Part shown: positions 36,545 to 47,805 of the stretch, in pieces
How the letters are laid out: every line of letters starts with the position of its first letter
Numbering within the stretch: position 1 is the stretch's first letter
Assembly: GCA_963920525.1 (NCBI GenBank)
Contig: OY986437.1
Location: 34,549,563-34,613,562 of the forward strand
Source of the DNA: Dichetophora obliterata
Lineage: Eukaryota > Arthropoda > Insecta > Diptera > Sciomyzidae
Length of the DNA: 64,000 nt
Reading direction: 5' to 3'
Program-made: the position numbers and the translations under genes
The notes under the pieces: generated by a model
The model's database searches: none
What the model saw: only the letters and a program-made list of their open reading frames with translations
What the model was told of the DNA's origin: nothing

Positions 36545-37225
36545 GTTTGCACCCCTCACACTACGCCACTACCTTACTACACCACTGTGCAGTCAACTCA
36601 GCCAACAGCCAAACTCACACACACACACATACACAGCCAGCACATTCAACGCAGCCAACAAGCCTACGTAAGCCACACACAACAGCCAGACACGCTATAA
36701 TTCCCAGAAGGTTTCTAGCAGCATATGAATAAGTAATGCGCATTGTGACAGATTTGTGACAGGCTCGAGAGCGTAGTGCTTTGTTCCATCGCTTACTTGT
36801 TGAAAACGATAAAAATCGGGTCTTGCCGAAGTCATTGTCACACCGAACATCTCCGAGCTTCAGCGAACACCGAACATCTCCGCACTTCAGCGAACACCGA
36901 ACATGACAGAACTTCACCGAACACAGAATATAATCGAACCAGCGTCGGCAGATTCACTCACGACTGTATATTTATCGTTCGTATTCCTAAAATATTGTGT
37001 ATTGTAAGAAAGACTTACTCATATGATTACACTAAGAGAAAAATATACATGATATTGTATACACTGCTGAAAATTTAAGATTTAACAATAAAACAGAAAA
37101 TATCATCTGAGCACTAAAATCAACAAGTCTTCTTATTTATTTTGGACAAAAGTTTGAGGGTCTTTTGTTTGACCCTGGAGCCGCTGAGCATACCTCAGCC
37201 TTTGAACAAAACCCCCTTACAGTTT
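36545..37225 (+). repeat. possible solo LTR or retroelement leader (uncertain)
   Basis: This segment differs in composition: C/A-rich with an (AC)n run near 36618, a TGTGACA pair (36744, 36754), AATAAAA at about 37087 and a CTTATTTATTTTGG step. This order loosely fits U3-R-U5 followed by leader. No partner LTR, primer-binding site or gag/pol is visible. Inside is a 27-bp tandem repeat (36841-36921). Confidence 0.25.
36841..36930. repeat. 27-bp tandem repeat, about 3.3 copies
   Basis: Units at 36841-36867, 36868-36894 and 36895-36921 each start CACCGAACAT and end TTCAGCGAA or TTCACCGAA. A partial fourth follows. The length is a multiple of three, so one frame gives a TEHLRASAN-like repeat, but nothing else supports coding. 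Confidence 0.85.
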
Positions 37226-37329
37226 ATTGAGTTGATTTATTATATATTTCAATCAAACATTCTTTAATATCATATTTTTTTAATTATTCGATACCTCATC
37301 GATAAAATTCTTAAGCAAATTATAGTGTA

Positions 37330-37530
37330 ATGTTGGACGCGCGACTTTTATTTATACGCGGCTTACGCGTTTTACGCAAATTAAAAGTTATACGCGGTTA
37401 TTATAATAATACGCGGTTATTATTTTTGCCAGCGCTTAAGAGCGCTACTGGCCAGTTTAAAAAAAAAAGATTCCTTAGCGCCGTCACCTAAAGGTGCCTT
37501 CAGGCGCTTTAGAATAGAAATAAGGAGCAA
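37330..37530. other. CpG-rich patch with repeated TACGCGG
   Basis: TATACGCGGCTTACGCG, TTATACGCGGTTATT and TAATACGCGGTTATT repeat within 100 bases, then CAGCGCTTAAGAGCGCTACTG, a short hairpin, and GCGCCGTCACC...GGCGC. This is very different from the surrounding CpG-poor AT-rich DNA. No gene is visible. Confidence 0.5.
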
Positions 37531-39800
37531 TTAGTTTAAAGCTCAAAACTTAAATGATTTTATTTTCAGATTTTTTTCGGCTTATAAAGCCAAGTAACTG
37601 TATTTTTTAACTTAAAATAAATACAAAATTAAATATATATCTTATTTAATATAATTGTAACTAAGTAGAATATTAGTTTATGTAGTCATTGTAATGTAGT
37701 TATGTAGTGTAGTTATGTAAACATAAAGTGCAAGTGAATAAGAATTTAAACAATAGTTATGTGTTTGTTTTGTTTGTTTGCTAAATAAATGTGCTTACGC
37801 TACGTATATAGAAATGTTAGTTTGTAGACTAGATCTTTATGTGTTAAATGTTTATAAATAACAAGTGCATGGAATAAATGTGTTTAAGTTAGTGTTATAG
37901 CAATATTTAGATTGAAGTGCACAACAATAGACAAGATTGCCAATTTATAAAAATATTTTTACAACTTTCTGGTTAATTAATTTTTATAATGCCAAAGCTA
38001 ATTGGGAAATTTAATGACGATCATCACTGAATTGCGAAAAATTTCTAGTATTAAACTTACTTCATTAAAAATATATCTATACTAATTGCATTCTCACAGT
38101 GTAAAAAGAGCCTTACCTTTGAGAACAGAATTAAACAAGTACATTTTAACAAACAAGTCCGAAATATAATAAGAAATAGTCTAAACCTCTTCAGTAGTTG
38201 TTTGCAATCCATTGTGTTATGTAGCAAGCCTTAAAAATCAATCAATCATTGCAATAAACCCATTATATAAAGGAAGAAATTTTAAATTTTTTTTTAGTAT
38301 ATGTCACTTCAAAGTGTTGAATAACTTTAATGCTGAGGGACTAATCTAAAAATCACATTTCAATATTTTAGAATAAAGTTTAAGAAAATATTTTCTGACT
38401 TTAGAATACTGATTGTGAAAACTCCGCTTACATCAATATTTACTGACAAGAATTTCATTTTTTTTTAAGGACTCTCCATAAATGAAACACCCGTGTGTTT
38501 TACTCATTGAATATTGGTTACGAAGCCATGTTTAAAAACACTTATGTTGTTTTTTCTAAAAACAGTCCAAATTAAACGAAAACTTCAACTGACATGTTTT
38601 CTAAAATAGTGTTAACTTTAATCAGTGGAATACCTGCACAACCTTCAATTTGTAACGCACGTAAAAAGGGTGAGGTAGGCTTATCAAAGAGCCGATTAAT
38701 TAGATTTCTTAGAAAAATTAAAAGCTATCAAAACAGTTGGGCTCCTCAAAAAATAGTCATAGGTAAAAAGTCTTAAAATACCAGTTATCGCCAAGTAACA
38801 CCAAAGTCACTAAAAAAGGTTATTTGTAACAAGTAAAACATACAGCATAAAAAATGTAACAGTATGTGAATAACAGCATACAAATATTGTTACAACAAAC
38901 ACAATAGTAAAAAAATGTTGCACTCATGAAGTCTTCATGCATGCGCACAAATTTGTTTGCTTTGCTAGCAATGCGTTTTACTATATGTAAAGAACGATGA
39001 ATCGTCAGCTAACAATAATAAAGTTTTTTATTGAAATAAAAAACAACAGCGCATTAAAAGTTAATTACTTTAATGATAGGTTTAACATTAAGGATTTCGT
39101 TAAGATGTTATAAATATGAGTTACAAAGGTACATATTTTAAGTTATGCATTATGTTATGATGTGGCTGGAAATGGTTTATTATATTCGAGAGTTGTATAT
39201 TTATTTTATACGCTTTATTTCTACGTTTTTGATTTTTATTGCCCTTAAAACCCTTAAAAAAGAACAAAATATATATGGGATTTATTAAAAAAATTTGAAA
39301 TATTTTAAAGAAAAGCAAAAGCTAATTTCATATTCAAAACCACACAGCATCAAAATTAAACTAAAAGCAGCTAAGCTCAAAACAACAAACGTCCGCATAA
39401 GAACCTGGAAGCGTGACAAATGCAAAAATAATTTAAACTTGTTCGCCTACCAAGATAAGCCATCACCACGTACCACATTCAATGTATTGAAAAAAAAAGA
39501 AACTAGGTCAGCAGAAAAAAACCCAGCCAACCAAAACTATCATTTTTCGAAGCATTTATAAACCATTTCGTATAAAATAAACCCTTTTGATTCACATTTG
39601 CCGAACTAAAAAGAAGCACAAATTAAACTACATATTTTGATTCGTATAACTTTAAGGTTAAACGTATAAGTTTAAAAACACTTTAACCTGCAATTTTGTT
39701 TTTTTCAAAGATAAGCTCATAAAAGTTCTTATATAGGTTTGTTTTACGAACATTCTTCTTTAAGTTAATTTTAAAGATAATTTATATCAATATTGCTGAT
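37531..39800. other. AT-rich intergenic DNA
   Basis: No gene supported. A plus frame at 39295-39561 (88 codons, Lys-rich) and 38594-38776 lack recognisable features. Confidence 0.45.
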
Positions 39801-39827
39801 AAAACAAAAAAAATAAAAGGAATTACT

Positions 39828-39905
39828 CAGGTGCGGGGCATTGAAATCGCGTCCTCTTACTGGTACACAAATGCTACCACTCGACCATATCAATTGTTAA
39901 AATTA
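39828..39905 (-). repeat. tRNA-like sequence, SINE-head type
   Basis: On the minus strand, TATGGTCGAGTGGTAGCA matches an A box and GCGATTTCAATGCCC a degenerate B box. A T-rich stretch (TTTTATTTTTTTTG) follows. No foldable complete cloverleaf, so a tRNA-derived repeat or pseudo-tRNA. Confidence 0.45.
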
Positions 39906-40239
39906 ATCAGCGTTTATCTACCAAAAACTAGAAACTACGAATACAGAATAGTTTTAATACATTTTTCGAGCTCATTGTAAGAAAGAAAACAAAGAAAAGT
40001 AGTAATTTTAAACACATTTTTGAACCAAAAAAGGATTCATTTATGATTAAACCTTCACTCATGAGCGTATAGAAAAAAGTATAAATTATTGCTAGTTTCA
40101 GAATTCATATAAAATTAGTTTCTTGTGTTTTGATCAAAAAATCACTCATTCAACTGTTAAAAAAGTGTAGGTAAAATTGTATGACATTTTCTTTTTTGAT
40201 ATCTCTTAATCTTTGGCACAGCGCAAAGAATCTTCAAAA

Positions 40240-41230
40240 AGAAAACAACAATTTTCTAAAAAAATAAACACATATCAACCCAAAAGCGTTTGCAAAAATC
40301 TCACTTTTCGCCGAACACTCGCTTGTTGTTCAGTGGGAAAAGTCTATTAAGCACGCACCAAATAAAACACCATCAAAGAGTAGCGTAAAAGAAAACAAAG
40401 AATTACTTTCGATTTCAAAGCAGAACTCAATTAATAAGCATGACACAGCAGCACCGCACACTTACGACAACAACAAACCTAAAAGCAGCATGCAATAATG
40501 TTAACAACATCAACAACAACAACAACGGCGAGAATACTCAATGCACAAAGTTATAGAAATAAACTTAAAAGCGCTATAAACTTATAAGTTAAAAGCGCTG
40601 AGGAAAAATGTTGCAGCCTTAAGAAAAAAAATATAAACTTGTTGGCTGACACAATTACAGCCACTTACAAACATCTTCTTTCATCACCCTCACAACAACT
40701 TCTTCCAACACTTTTCTCAAACTCCAACTCTCTCCCGTAACACTAAACTGTGGCTAAAAACTCGCTTTAACCCAATTAAATTTACTCTAAATTGAAGAAG
40801 GCATCTAAGCTCAATAGACAGTATTTAGCAGCTTAGTAAAATCACTCTTAAATTTACAAAAAGCTCTCTCACACTCTTTCTTTTTATTTTAAGTTATACT
40901 CTTTATCTGCACGCTCTTTGTGATTTGTTGGCCGATTGAATAATGTTCGTTTATTAATGCTTCGAAGATCCGTCGCTTAGACTAAAAGCTTTTATTATTA
41001 CTATAAGTTTTTAAGCCGTTATTTGTAATAAACAGTTAATTTTTCTTTAACGGTACTTAACTGTGATTTTAAACACTGAGCGCATGAATTTCTGTCTCTC
41101 TCTCTCTCTATCTCTCTGCAGTAAAAGCTTTTGTTTGTGCTTGAAATGAATTCATCATTGTTTAAGTTGTGTGATTAATTCACTTCGCTCAGTTGAGAGC
41201 AAACGAAAGACTTAGAAAACGAACGTGATC
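40240..41230. other. unique, gene-proximal-looking DNA with a (CT)n tract
   Basis: Repeat-poor and less AT-rich, with AACAACAACAACAACGG and many short simple strings. A pyrimidine run at 41092-41118, mostly CT repeats ending CTGCAG, is a potential GAGA-factor target (known for fly CT/GA repeats) and also looks like a splice acceptor. No exon with a convincing frame follows. A degenerate copy of the GACTTAAG motif is at 41202-41227. Confidence 0.35.
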
Positions 41231-41854
41231 GATGTTCATGATATTGTTCATTGTTGGCAAACTTTATAAAGGCTTCAAACATAATTCCATACATTTTTTT
41301 ATAATTCTTTTAAGATAGCTGAAATTGTTTACAAATCTAAAAATATCTTCATATATTGCTTTTAATTATTTGAAACCTCTTTAGAGCTTGGTATAAATTA
41401 TTATACTAGTAGATTTGTTGTTTTGATTTTTTAATCTTTTGTATTACATGCCAAATTTTATTAAATCAGAAGTATATTTCAGTTATAACAAACCCAGTTT
41501 TGATAAGATACTTTTATGGGCTTTAGTCTTGAAACAGGTTAACTTATAAAAGTCCTGTTTCTGGGTGTGACTATAAAATAAATAATAAAATATTCTGCTT
41601 TATGATCGATAAATTTTTATTGTTTTTTTTATCGCCTAGCTGATATACCTAGTGTTACTTGGGAATTTATTTTTTATAATTTTTTGTGAGTATTTTGTTT
41701 TATTTTTATTTTTTATTTTATTTTATTTTAAATATTTGTACATTTTTTTTATATATCGACTTGTTTGTGTGTTTAATTTTAGTTTATCGGGCTCAAGGTC
41801 CAAAAATTATTCTCAATTTAAACAACTCTTTTAATATTAATTAACAATCCAATA

Positions 41855-41900
41855 TTTCGATCGCCGTCGGCAATCTTCCTCAAGTTAACTGAAAACAATG
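41855..41900 (-). ncRNA. hammerhead-like motif, degenerate core
   Basis: Minus strand: AGTTAAC, TTGAGGA, then A, GATTGCC-GAC-GGCGATC (a 7-bp hairpin), GAAA, a short ATATTGGAT loop, T and GTTAATT. AGTTAAC pairs with GTTAATT for 7 positions (one G-T), giving stem I. The core string is TTGAGGA instead of CTGANGA, and one extra A precedes stem II. This is the hammerhead order with a damaged core. A Penelope-like element lies 2.4 kb away on the same strand. Confidence 0.35.
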
Positions 41901-42103
41901 CAACATTTTACACTAACAATAACTTACTTTAGTTACATTATACAGGCTAACAATTTAAATTAAAATATTTTAGAATTATTTAAATTATAATGTGATATTT
42001 CTTCCACCTCTTAATATAGGATTTTGGGTTATAATCGGGCTCAAGGTCACTTTTAAATATAAAACAAAATTGTATTTGTTTTTATTATTATTAATTTTAT
42101 TTC

Positions 42104-42146
42104 GTCTAATATTTCGAATCACACCGGAGTTCATCTTCAGGGACAC
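42104..42146 (-). ncRNA. hammerhead-like core without clear stem I
   Basis: Minus strand: CTGAAGA (fits CTGANGA), TGAACTCCGGTGTGATTC, GAAA, TATTAGAC. Stem II would be only GAA/TTC plus mismatches, and I found no partner for the upstream AGTGTCC. It looks like a relative of the motif at 41855-41900 with similar GAAATATT continuation. Confidence 0.25.
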
Positions 42147-42960
42147 TGTATTTTAACAAAAATATAAATATTTTACTATTTTAACATATGGACATTTCCA
42201 CAAAAAAGCTACCGTGACCAAAAGATTAAAACTTATTAAAAACTTATTATTTGATGATATTTTCTAAGAGAAACATTTTAATTTAATGTATTTAAGCAAT
42301 TTATACATAAATTCATTTACCATGATGTTCAAATCGTTTTCACTTTTTCACAAATGCAGCTTTTCTTTTTCATAAACGTTTAGTAAACGTTTCGTAAACT
42401 TTTTTGTTTTATTAAAAATGGAAGGCATTGGCTAAAGATAATGAAGAAGTGGTTGAGGCAAGGTATGAAAAATATATTAAATTTTGATTTTTAGTTACTA
42501 AATTACATAATTACTTAACTACCTAATTACTTAATTACCTTATTCTACTACAATGGGAAAATTTACTGTGACCACACTATGCGCTTAATAAAGACGACGT
42601 ATAACTTTTCTGAAAGCTTGTTAAATTAATAAAAATATTGTCTTCCGACATTTTTGTATGGCTAATAAATTCGCAGATCTAGGCATAGTATCAACTTTGT
42701 CCGAAAATGACTTCCGTTTCGTGAAACGTCCGAACGTATAATTAAAATAAAAATTTGTTCCAAATTTAAGTTGAATAAAAAATTTAAGATATTTTTCTTA
42801 TAATGCCAATAGATAGCATTTTGACAATATATACCTTTCCCAAATATATCTCTGGATCGTATTAAAAATGTTTAAAAGAAGCTTCCAAATAAAACGTCCG
42901 GCACGCTGGATTTGCCCATATTGAAACCGAACACTAAAAAACTTACATATTCATTTTCTC

Positions 42961-44165
42961 GGCGAGAGCAGGGTTGTTGCTCTAGATATTTCAAAAGCGT
43001 TTGACCGAGTGTAGCATAATGCGCTCGTGTCGAAACTAGTTGCATATGGTTTTGGTAGGAGCTTTTCTCGATGGATCACGTGTTTTCTCAAGGACAGATC
43101 GATTCATGTCGTAGTTGACGGTATTTCGTCTAAGGAGCACGCCATCAACGCAGGAGTACCGCAGGGTTCCGTTCTATCGCCAACCTTATTCCTGGTTTTT
43201 ATCAACGACCTTCTGTCGTTGACGCATAACCATTCGTTTGCGGACGACAGCACCATTTGTTATTCATATTCATTCAAAAAACGCGCAAGCTATATGGAGA
43301 TTGAGAGAAAAAGGCAAAATATGAATGACACACTCCTAAATGATCTACAAAAAATCTCCGAGTGGGGTCTTGCTAATAGCGTAGAGTTCAATTCAAGTAA
43401 GATCCAGTGCTGTCTGTTAACCCACCAGCGGGTGGATTGCCCCTCAATATGAATGATGTGGATCTTGTGGAATCAGTCGTTCTTGACGTTCTAAGCATAT
43501 CGACCCAATCTGATCTTCTTTGGAATTATCATATTTTCGATGTGTCGAAAGAAGCGGGCAAGTGCCTAGGTTTTTTAAAACGGTGCAAAAAATATTTCAC
43601 TTCAGCTGATCTTCGCATGATTTCCACCTCGTATATTAGGCCGGAAATGGAGTACAATTCGCACATTTGGGCAGGGGCTTCAAAATCTTATTTGAAGCTT
43701 CTGGTTCGAATTCAACGTCGTGCGATATATTTGATTGGGGATGAAAGTATTTCATTCTCTCTCAACTCTCTTGGGCATCGACGTAATGTTGGTTGCCTAA
43801 GCTTTCTGCATAGGTATTACCATGGGAAGTGTTCAAAGGAGATACATGGCCTGACGCCACCAGGTCGTGTTTTTCCCAGGTCTACTCGGGCAGCTGTCCA
43901 AGCCCACCCCTTTACCATTGCATCGATGCCCAATAGAACCTCGCATTACCGCGATAATTCGTTCCTTAGTCGCAAGGTTAAGTTGTGGAATAGTCTCCCT
44001 GCGAGCGTGTTTCCCGGCAGTTTTGAGCTGTGCAAATTCAAAACAAATCTTCACCGACACTACTCCATCTATCCACCCTCCAACTAACTATCTTCCGAAT
44101 CAACACAATGCTTATACATTTATAGGGGGGATCCCCTGAGCGTTGGTTCAGTCTTAAAAAAAAAA
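42961..44165 (+). pseudogene. non-LTR retrotransposon (jockey/CR1 group), 5'-truncated
   Basis: This is the reverse transcriptase part of a LINE, which copies its own RNA at a nicked target. In order: VALDISKAFDRV (motif A) followed by a stop codon TAG at 43012-43014 where Trp is usual; INAGVPQGSVLSPTLF (motif B); FADD (43237-43248), the metal-binding pair. A frameshift near 43440 moves to the 43407-44087 frame, carrying FLKRCKKYF, YIRPEMEYNSHIWAGAS, RIQRRAIYLIGDE and the C-terminal WNSLPASVFP and YSIYPPSN, typical of this group. A 3' leader and an A-rich tract follow at 44152-44165. It starts abruptly inside the RT domain, as LINE copies do. No apurinic endonuclease remains. Confidence 0.92.
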
Positions 44166-44292
44166 TTAAACATAAAGTTTAATACTTAACAATTTGGTAG
44201 ACGATCGCCATTTCGATGTCTACTGAGTTTTATTGTTGGTTGTTTAGTTGTTATGTCTCTGTTATCTTTCTGTGTCTGTTTTAAAATTAATT

Positions 44293-45250
44293 CTATGTTT
44301 TCATGGTATGCTCATAATAGCATTTCCAACAATACATATAGCATTTCGAACAAGTATCGTCTGATGTAATTCGTCTCTTGTTACAAATTTTGAACATTGT
44401 CAAGTCTGTCAAAGTTGTCGTGTTTTTTTTTATTAAACCAATCGTCGTTTTTTTTGGAAATTCATTTTTATTAAGAATATTTATTATCTTTCCAATATTT
44501 TCGGTATGAAATTCTTGGTCGCTGACCGTCAGTACTTTTCTTGTGAATTTGTTCGCCGTGTTCATTATTAATCTTTTTGGATGTTTTGATGTGTAATTTA
44601 TGAGACGTTCTGAAGCCGTAGGTTTATGATACCAGTCAAGTTTTAATTTACTGTCTTTATTTATGATCAAGGTGTCTAAGTATGGCAGTTCTCCATCATT
44701 CTCTTCTTTTTTGATAAATTTTATATTCTTTTGGAATTTGTTTAAAATGTTCAAGGTTTCCTCAATTTTTTACGCTTTTATAATTCCAAATAAATCGTCT
44801 ACATATTTTGTCATCAATCTTGGTTTTTCATCTAGTTGATCCAGGCAGGTATCTAAAAGTTCTTCCATGATTATGTCTGCAATAACTGGCGACAAGGGTG
44901 ACCCCATTGGCATCCCTCTCAATTGTCCGTAAACTTTTTCGTCATATTTAAAATATCTATTATTTTTGATGCAGGATTTCAAAATGTCCATAGGTAGTTA
45001 TTTTGTTGTGTTAACATGATTTTTAATCAAGTCCCATTTCTTCTCAATTACTTTGATCGTGAAGTCTACCGGAATGCTTGGAAATAACGCAACCACGACA
45101 AACGATATAACACTTTCGTCGTCATATATGTATGCACGTGTCATTAACTCGATCTTTAAATCCTATCGCATCTTTTACGTTATATTTAGAGTCTTTCGTC
45201 AAGTTTTTTAAAATTTTTGATAAATATTTGCATAGTCCATAAGTAAGAAA
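44293..45250 (-). pseudogene. Penelope-like retroelement, RT domain, inactivated
   Basis: Penelope-like elements encode an RT and usually a GIY-YIG nuclease. Minus-strand order: YNVKDAIGFKDRV, then motif A read as ISFVVVALFPSIPV (normally F-D-V-V, so the catalytic Asp is Val at 45097-45099), KVIEKKWDLIKNH, a stop at 44998-45000, QLRGMPMGSPLSPVIADI (motif B), KYVDDLF (motif C intact), a stop at 44770-44772, then ELPYLDTLIIN, LDWYHKPTASERLINYTSKH and KKTTIGLIKKN. A frameshift lies near 45150. The nuclease domain is absent. It sits tail-to-tail with the LINE, about 130 bases apart. Confidence 0.92.
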
Positions 45251-45996
45251 AAAAATAGTTTGCATATTTACGAAAAGGGTGAGGAAGAAGGTGTGTGGCG
45301 GGTAAATGAACTGAAAACTTTTATACAGAAAATGAGTTCTATTAATATAGGTTAAAAAAAAGTCAACTGGTGTGAAAAGACATTTTTAGCCAAGATAAAG
45401 AAGATATTAATATTAGGGTAATTTTTTCACAGGAACTATTTTTAACGTGTGACTATTTTCTGAAATATATATCTTAAATCAACATTTAGTCATACTAAAC
45501 CTTTCGTTATCTTGATATTAAAAGCAATTTACGAAATGATTGTTGAACCGTATTTTAATTAAATTTTTTCTTATTTTACAAGTTGAACCACTTTTTAAGT
45601 AATTAATTGTGACCTCTGATGATATTACAAGATTATAATTTAGAGCTTTAGGTCAAGTACTTTATGAAAGAAGACAACATCAACAACAACAGCTACTCTG
45701 TACAAAGTCAATCACACAGCAGGCTAGACAGACTGTTTTGTAAGAAGTTACACTTCCCCTTCAGTAGTCTTGAGTGATTCAGCTGTGACCAACCCACTCT
45801 TTTTCACTTAATATGATTAGACACATGTTTGAATAAACTTATCGGAATAACATATGAACTGTTCAGAGTTGAAGTGAATTAAGTCATATAATCTGTGTCT
45901 CGAGATAGAACGACACAAAATCCATGGCATGTATCGAATCCTATGCAAAAGTAATGTCATTGACTTAAACTTTTTACAGTTATTTCGTAAAGGAAA

Positions 45997-46154
45997 TTGG
46001 CGTGACTTAGGTTTATATAGCACTGAATTTTGCACATAATTATACATAAGATCGCATTAAAATGGAAAAAAAAATTTGGCGTGACTTAGGTTTATATAGC
46101 ACTGAATTTTGCACATAATTATACATAAGATCGCATTAAAATGGAAAAAAAAAT
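45997..46154. repeat. 79-bp tandem duplication
   Basis: The segment starting TTGGCGTGACTTAGGTTTAT is repeated exactly, or nearly so, at 46076. Both copies end in AATGGAAAAAAAAA. The near-perfect identity makes this a recent event within the older duplicated element. Confidence 0.9.
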
Positions 46155-46476
46155 TTCACATGGTTCACTTCAACTCCGAATCATCCATATGACGCTGAAA
46201 AGCAAGTGGATCTTATTTTTGGTCAAGCCTTTAACTTTATCAGAGTTGTGTATGTACCAAAGTTGATCTTCTCTCTTTTCACTGTCTCTAACCTAAGGCT
46301 CTAAACTATAACCTTGTAAAATCATCAAATAATTTGTGTATCGATGAATGACACAAAGTCCATAGCATATATCGAATCCTGTGCAAAAGTAATGTCATTG
46401 ACTTAAACCTTTTACAGTTATTTCGAAAAGGAAAATAGTGTGACTTAGTTTTATACAGCACTGAGTTTTGCACATA

Positions 46477-46816
46477 AAATAATATAAATAAACTGGCCAT
46501 TTCAGCCCTTGGAAGGACTTTGACCTAGCTTCTATTGATCAATTGTGTTGTGCGTGTTATTAAATGTTTGATCATAAATGACCGAGAACTGGACCTATGT
46601 GTTTAATGCCGACTCCGAACGGCTTATGTTCTCAACAAGCTTTACATGGCAATTTTTACTCTCTGAGGTTTGCCATTGTCTGCAGAGAGGTGACGACCGA
46701 ACAGAAAAATTAATTCAATTGAAAAAATTTTCTGTCTGAGCTGGAATTGAACCCGGGCTACCGCGGTTCTTTAGCTTAGGGGCCACGCACTCTACCCACT
46801 AGGCTACGGCCGCCAT
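46477..46816 (-). mobile_element. tRNA-derived SINE with target-site duplication
   Basis: On the minus strand it starts near GGCGGCCGTAGCCTAGTGGG (A box) and GGTTCAATTCC (B box), a tRNA-like RNA polymerase III promoter. The body has AAGCTTGTTGAGAACATAAG and GCCGTTCGGAGTCGG, a block I recall from SINEs of higher flies. The tail is AGTTTATTTATATTATTTT. The 13-bp AGTTTTGCACATA flanks it on both sides (46464-46476 and 46817-46829), a clear product of LINE-type insertion. Removing the SINE restores the host repeat element's sequence. SINEs depend on a LINE reverse transcriptase. Confidence 0.88.
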
Positions 46817-47179
46817 AGTTTTGCACATAGTTCTACATAAAATCGCATTAGAAAATGAAAAAAAAAATGTTCACATGGTTCACTTCAACTCCGAACCATC
46901 CATATGACGCTGAAAAGCAAGTGAATCTTATTTTTGGTCAAGCCTTTAACTTTATCAGAGTTGTGTATGTACCAAAATTGATCTTCTCTCTTTTCACTGC
47001 CTCTAACCTATGGCTCTAAACTATAACCTTGTATAATCATCAGAGGTTACAATTAATTACTTGAAAATTTTCTGGTAGAGCCCAACTCAGTAAAATAAGT
47101 AAAATTGATTTACATTTATAATTGAACAGGCACACACATAATAAAATATTAGTTTCAAGCAAAAAGTTTAAAATTGGAA

Positions 47180-47193
47180 ACGCCATCTGGCGG
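47180..47193 (-). promoter_or_regulatory. CTCF-like motif
   Basis: The minus strand reads CCGCCAGATGGCGT, two mismatches from CCASYAGRKGGCRS and nearly palindromic. It lies between the inverted-repeat element and a LINE remnant. Motif match only. Confidence 0.25.
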
Positions 47194-47369
47194 TATTGAT
47201 TGATAAAAAGTGATTAACCAAGAGGTGAATGGTCAAGTTCTAAAGTTCTCAGCTAAAAGTCACGCCACCTTATAATTATCAGCCAAAAGAGAGATTTAAC
47301 AAGATGGGGGATCGTGAGAGGAAACCCATATGTATCTCATCGCCATTGGCTAAAAATTGTGAGAAACGC

Positions 47370-47805
47370 ATGGCTAACAACCAATTATTTAGTTGATCAA
47401 AATCTGCTTCCCTCTTTTCAATCTGGTTTTAGGTCAGGACATGACCGGAATATGATGCCAGCTCTATGACTCTTCTTTGTTTGCTTGATTTTTCAAAAGC
47501 TTTCGATAAATTAAACCATCAACACTTATATGGTTAGCTTAATTATTTCTTTGGGCTATTAAATAATTATACATATTAATAGTGTTTTTGATCTTATGTT
47601 CAGTTATTTGTGCAATAGATATCAAAAGGTTACAGTTGGTCAATTTTCGTCAGGGTACAAATCTGTCTTAAGTGGCGTCCCAAAAGGGTCTATGCTTGGC
47701 CCCCTCCTATTTTCAATGTTTATAAGTGACTTATTTTCTGTTTGCAATCATGACCTATGTTGCAAAATAAATAAAGATCTCTTCTGCATCGAAGACCGAT
47801 AACAA
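47370..47805 (+). pseudogene. second LINE reverse transcriptase remnant
   Basis: Pieces in order across shifting frames: LLPSFQSGFRSGHD, a DFSKAFDKLNHQ-like motif A (about 47490-47520), then a frame at 47596-47802 with LCNRYQKVTVGQFSSGYKSV and SGVPKGSMLGPLLFSMFISD (motif B, with Lys for the usual Gln). The FADD or YADD region is lost. It differs in sequence from the LINE at 43 kb, so it is another lineage of the jockey/I-like non-LTR group. Confidence 0.8.

Larger units (their letters stand above)
45591..47063. mobile_element. inverted-repeat DNA element with an internal duplication
   Basis: The left end (about 45591-45655) and right end (about 47000-47063) are inverted copies: TAATTAATTGTGACCTCTGA pairs with TCAGAGGTTACAATTAATTA, and TTTAGAGC pairs with GCTCTAAA. 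The interior is two tandem units of about 480 bases. The first is about 45840-46320 and the second 46320-47040, excluding the SINE. They share ATCGAATCCT, GTAATGTCATTGACTTAAAC and CATATGACGCTGAAAAGCAA. There is no transposase. The second unit carries a later SINE insertion. Confidence 0.8.

Noticed and set aside
36615..37078. Open frames on both strands with a 9-residue repeat
   Set aside because: Produced by the 27-bp tandem repeat. Both strands are open equally.
41652..41834. Phe-rich 60-codon frame
   Set aside because: A translation of TTTTATTTTATTTTA simple sequence.
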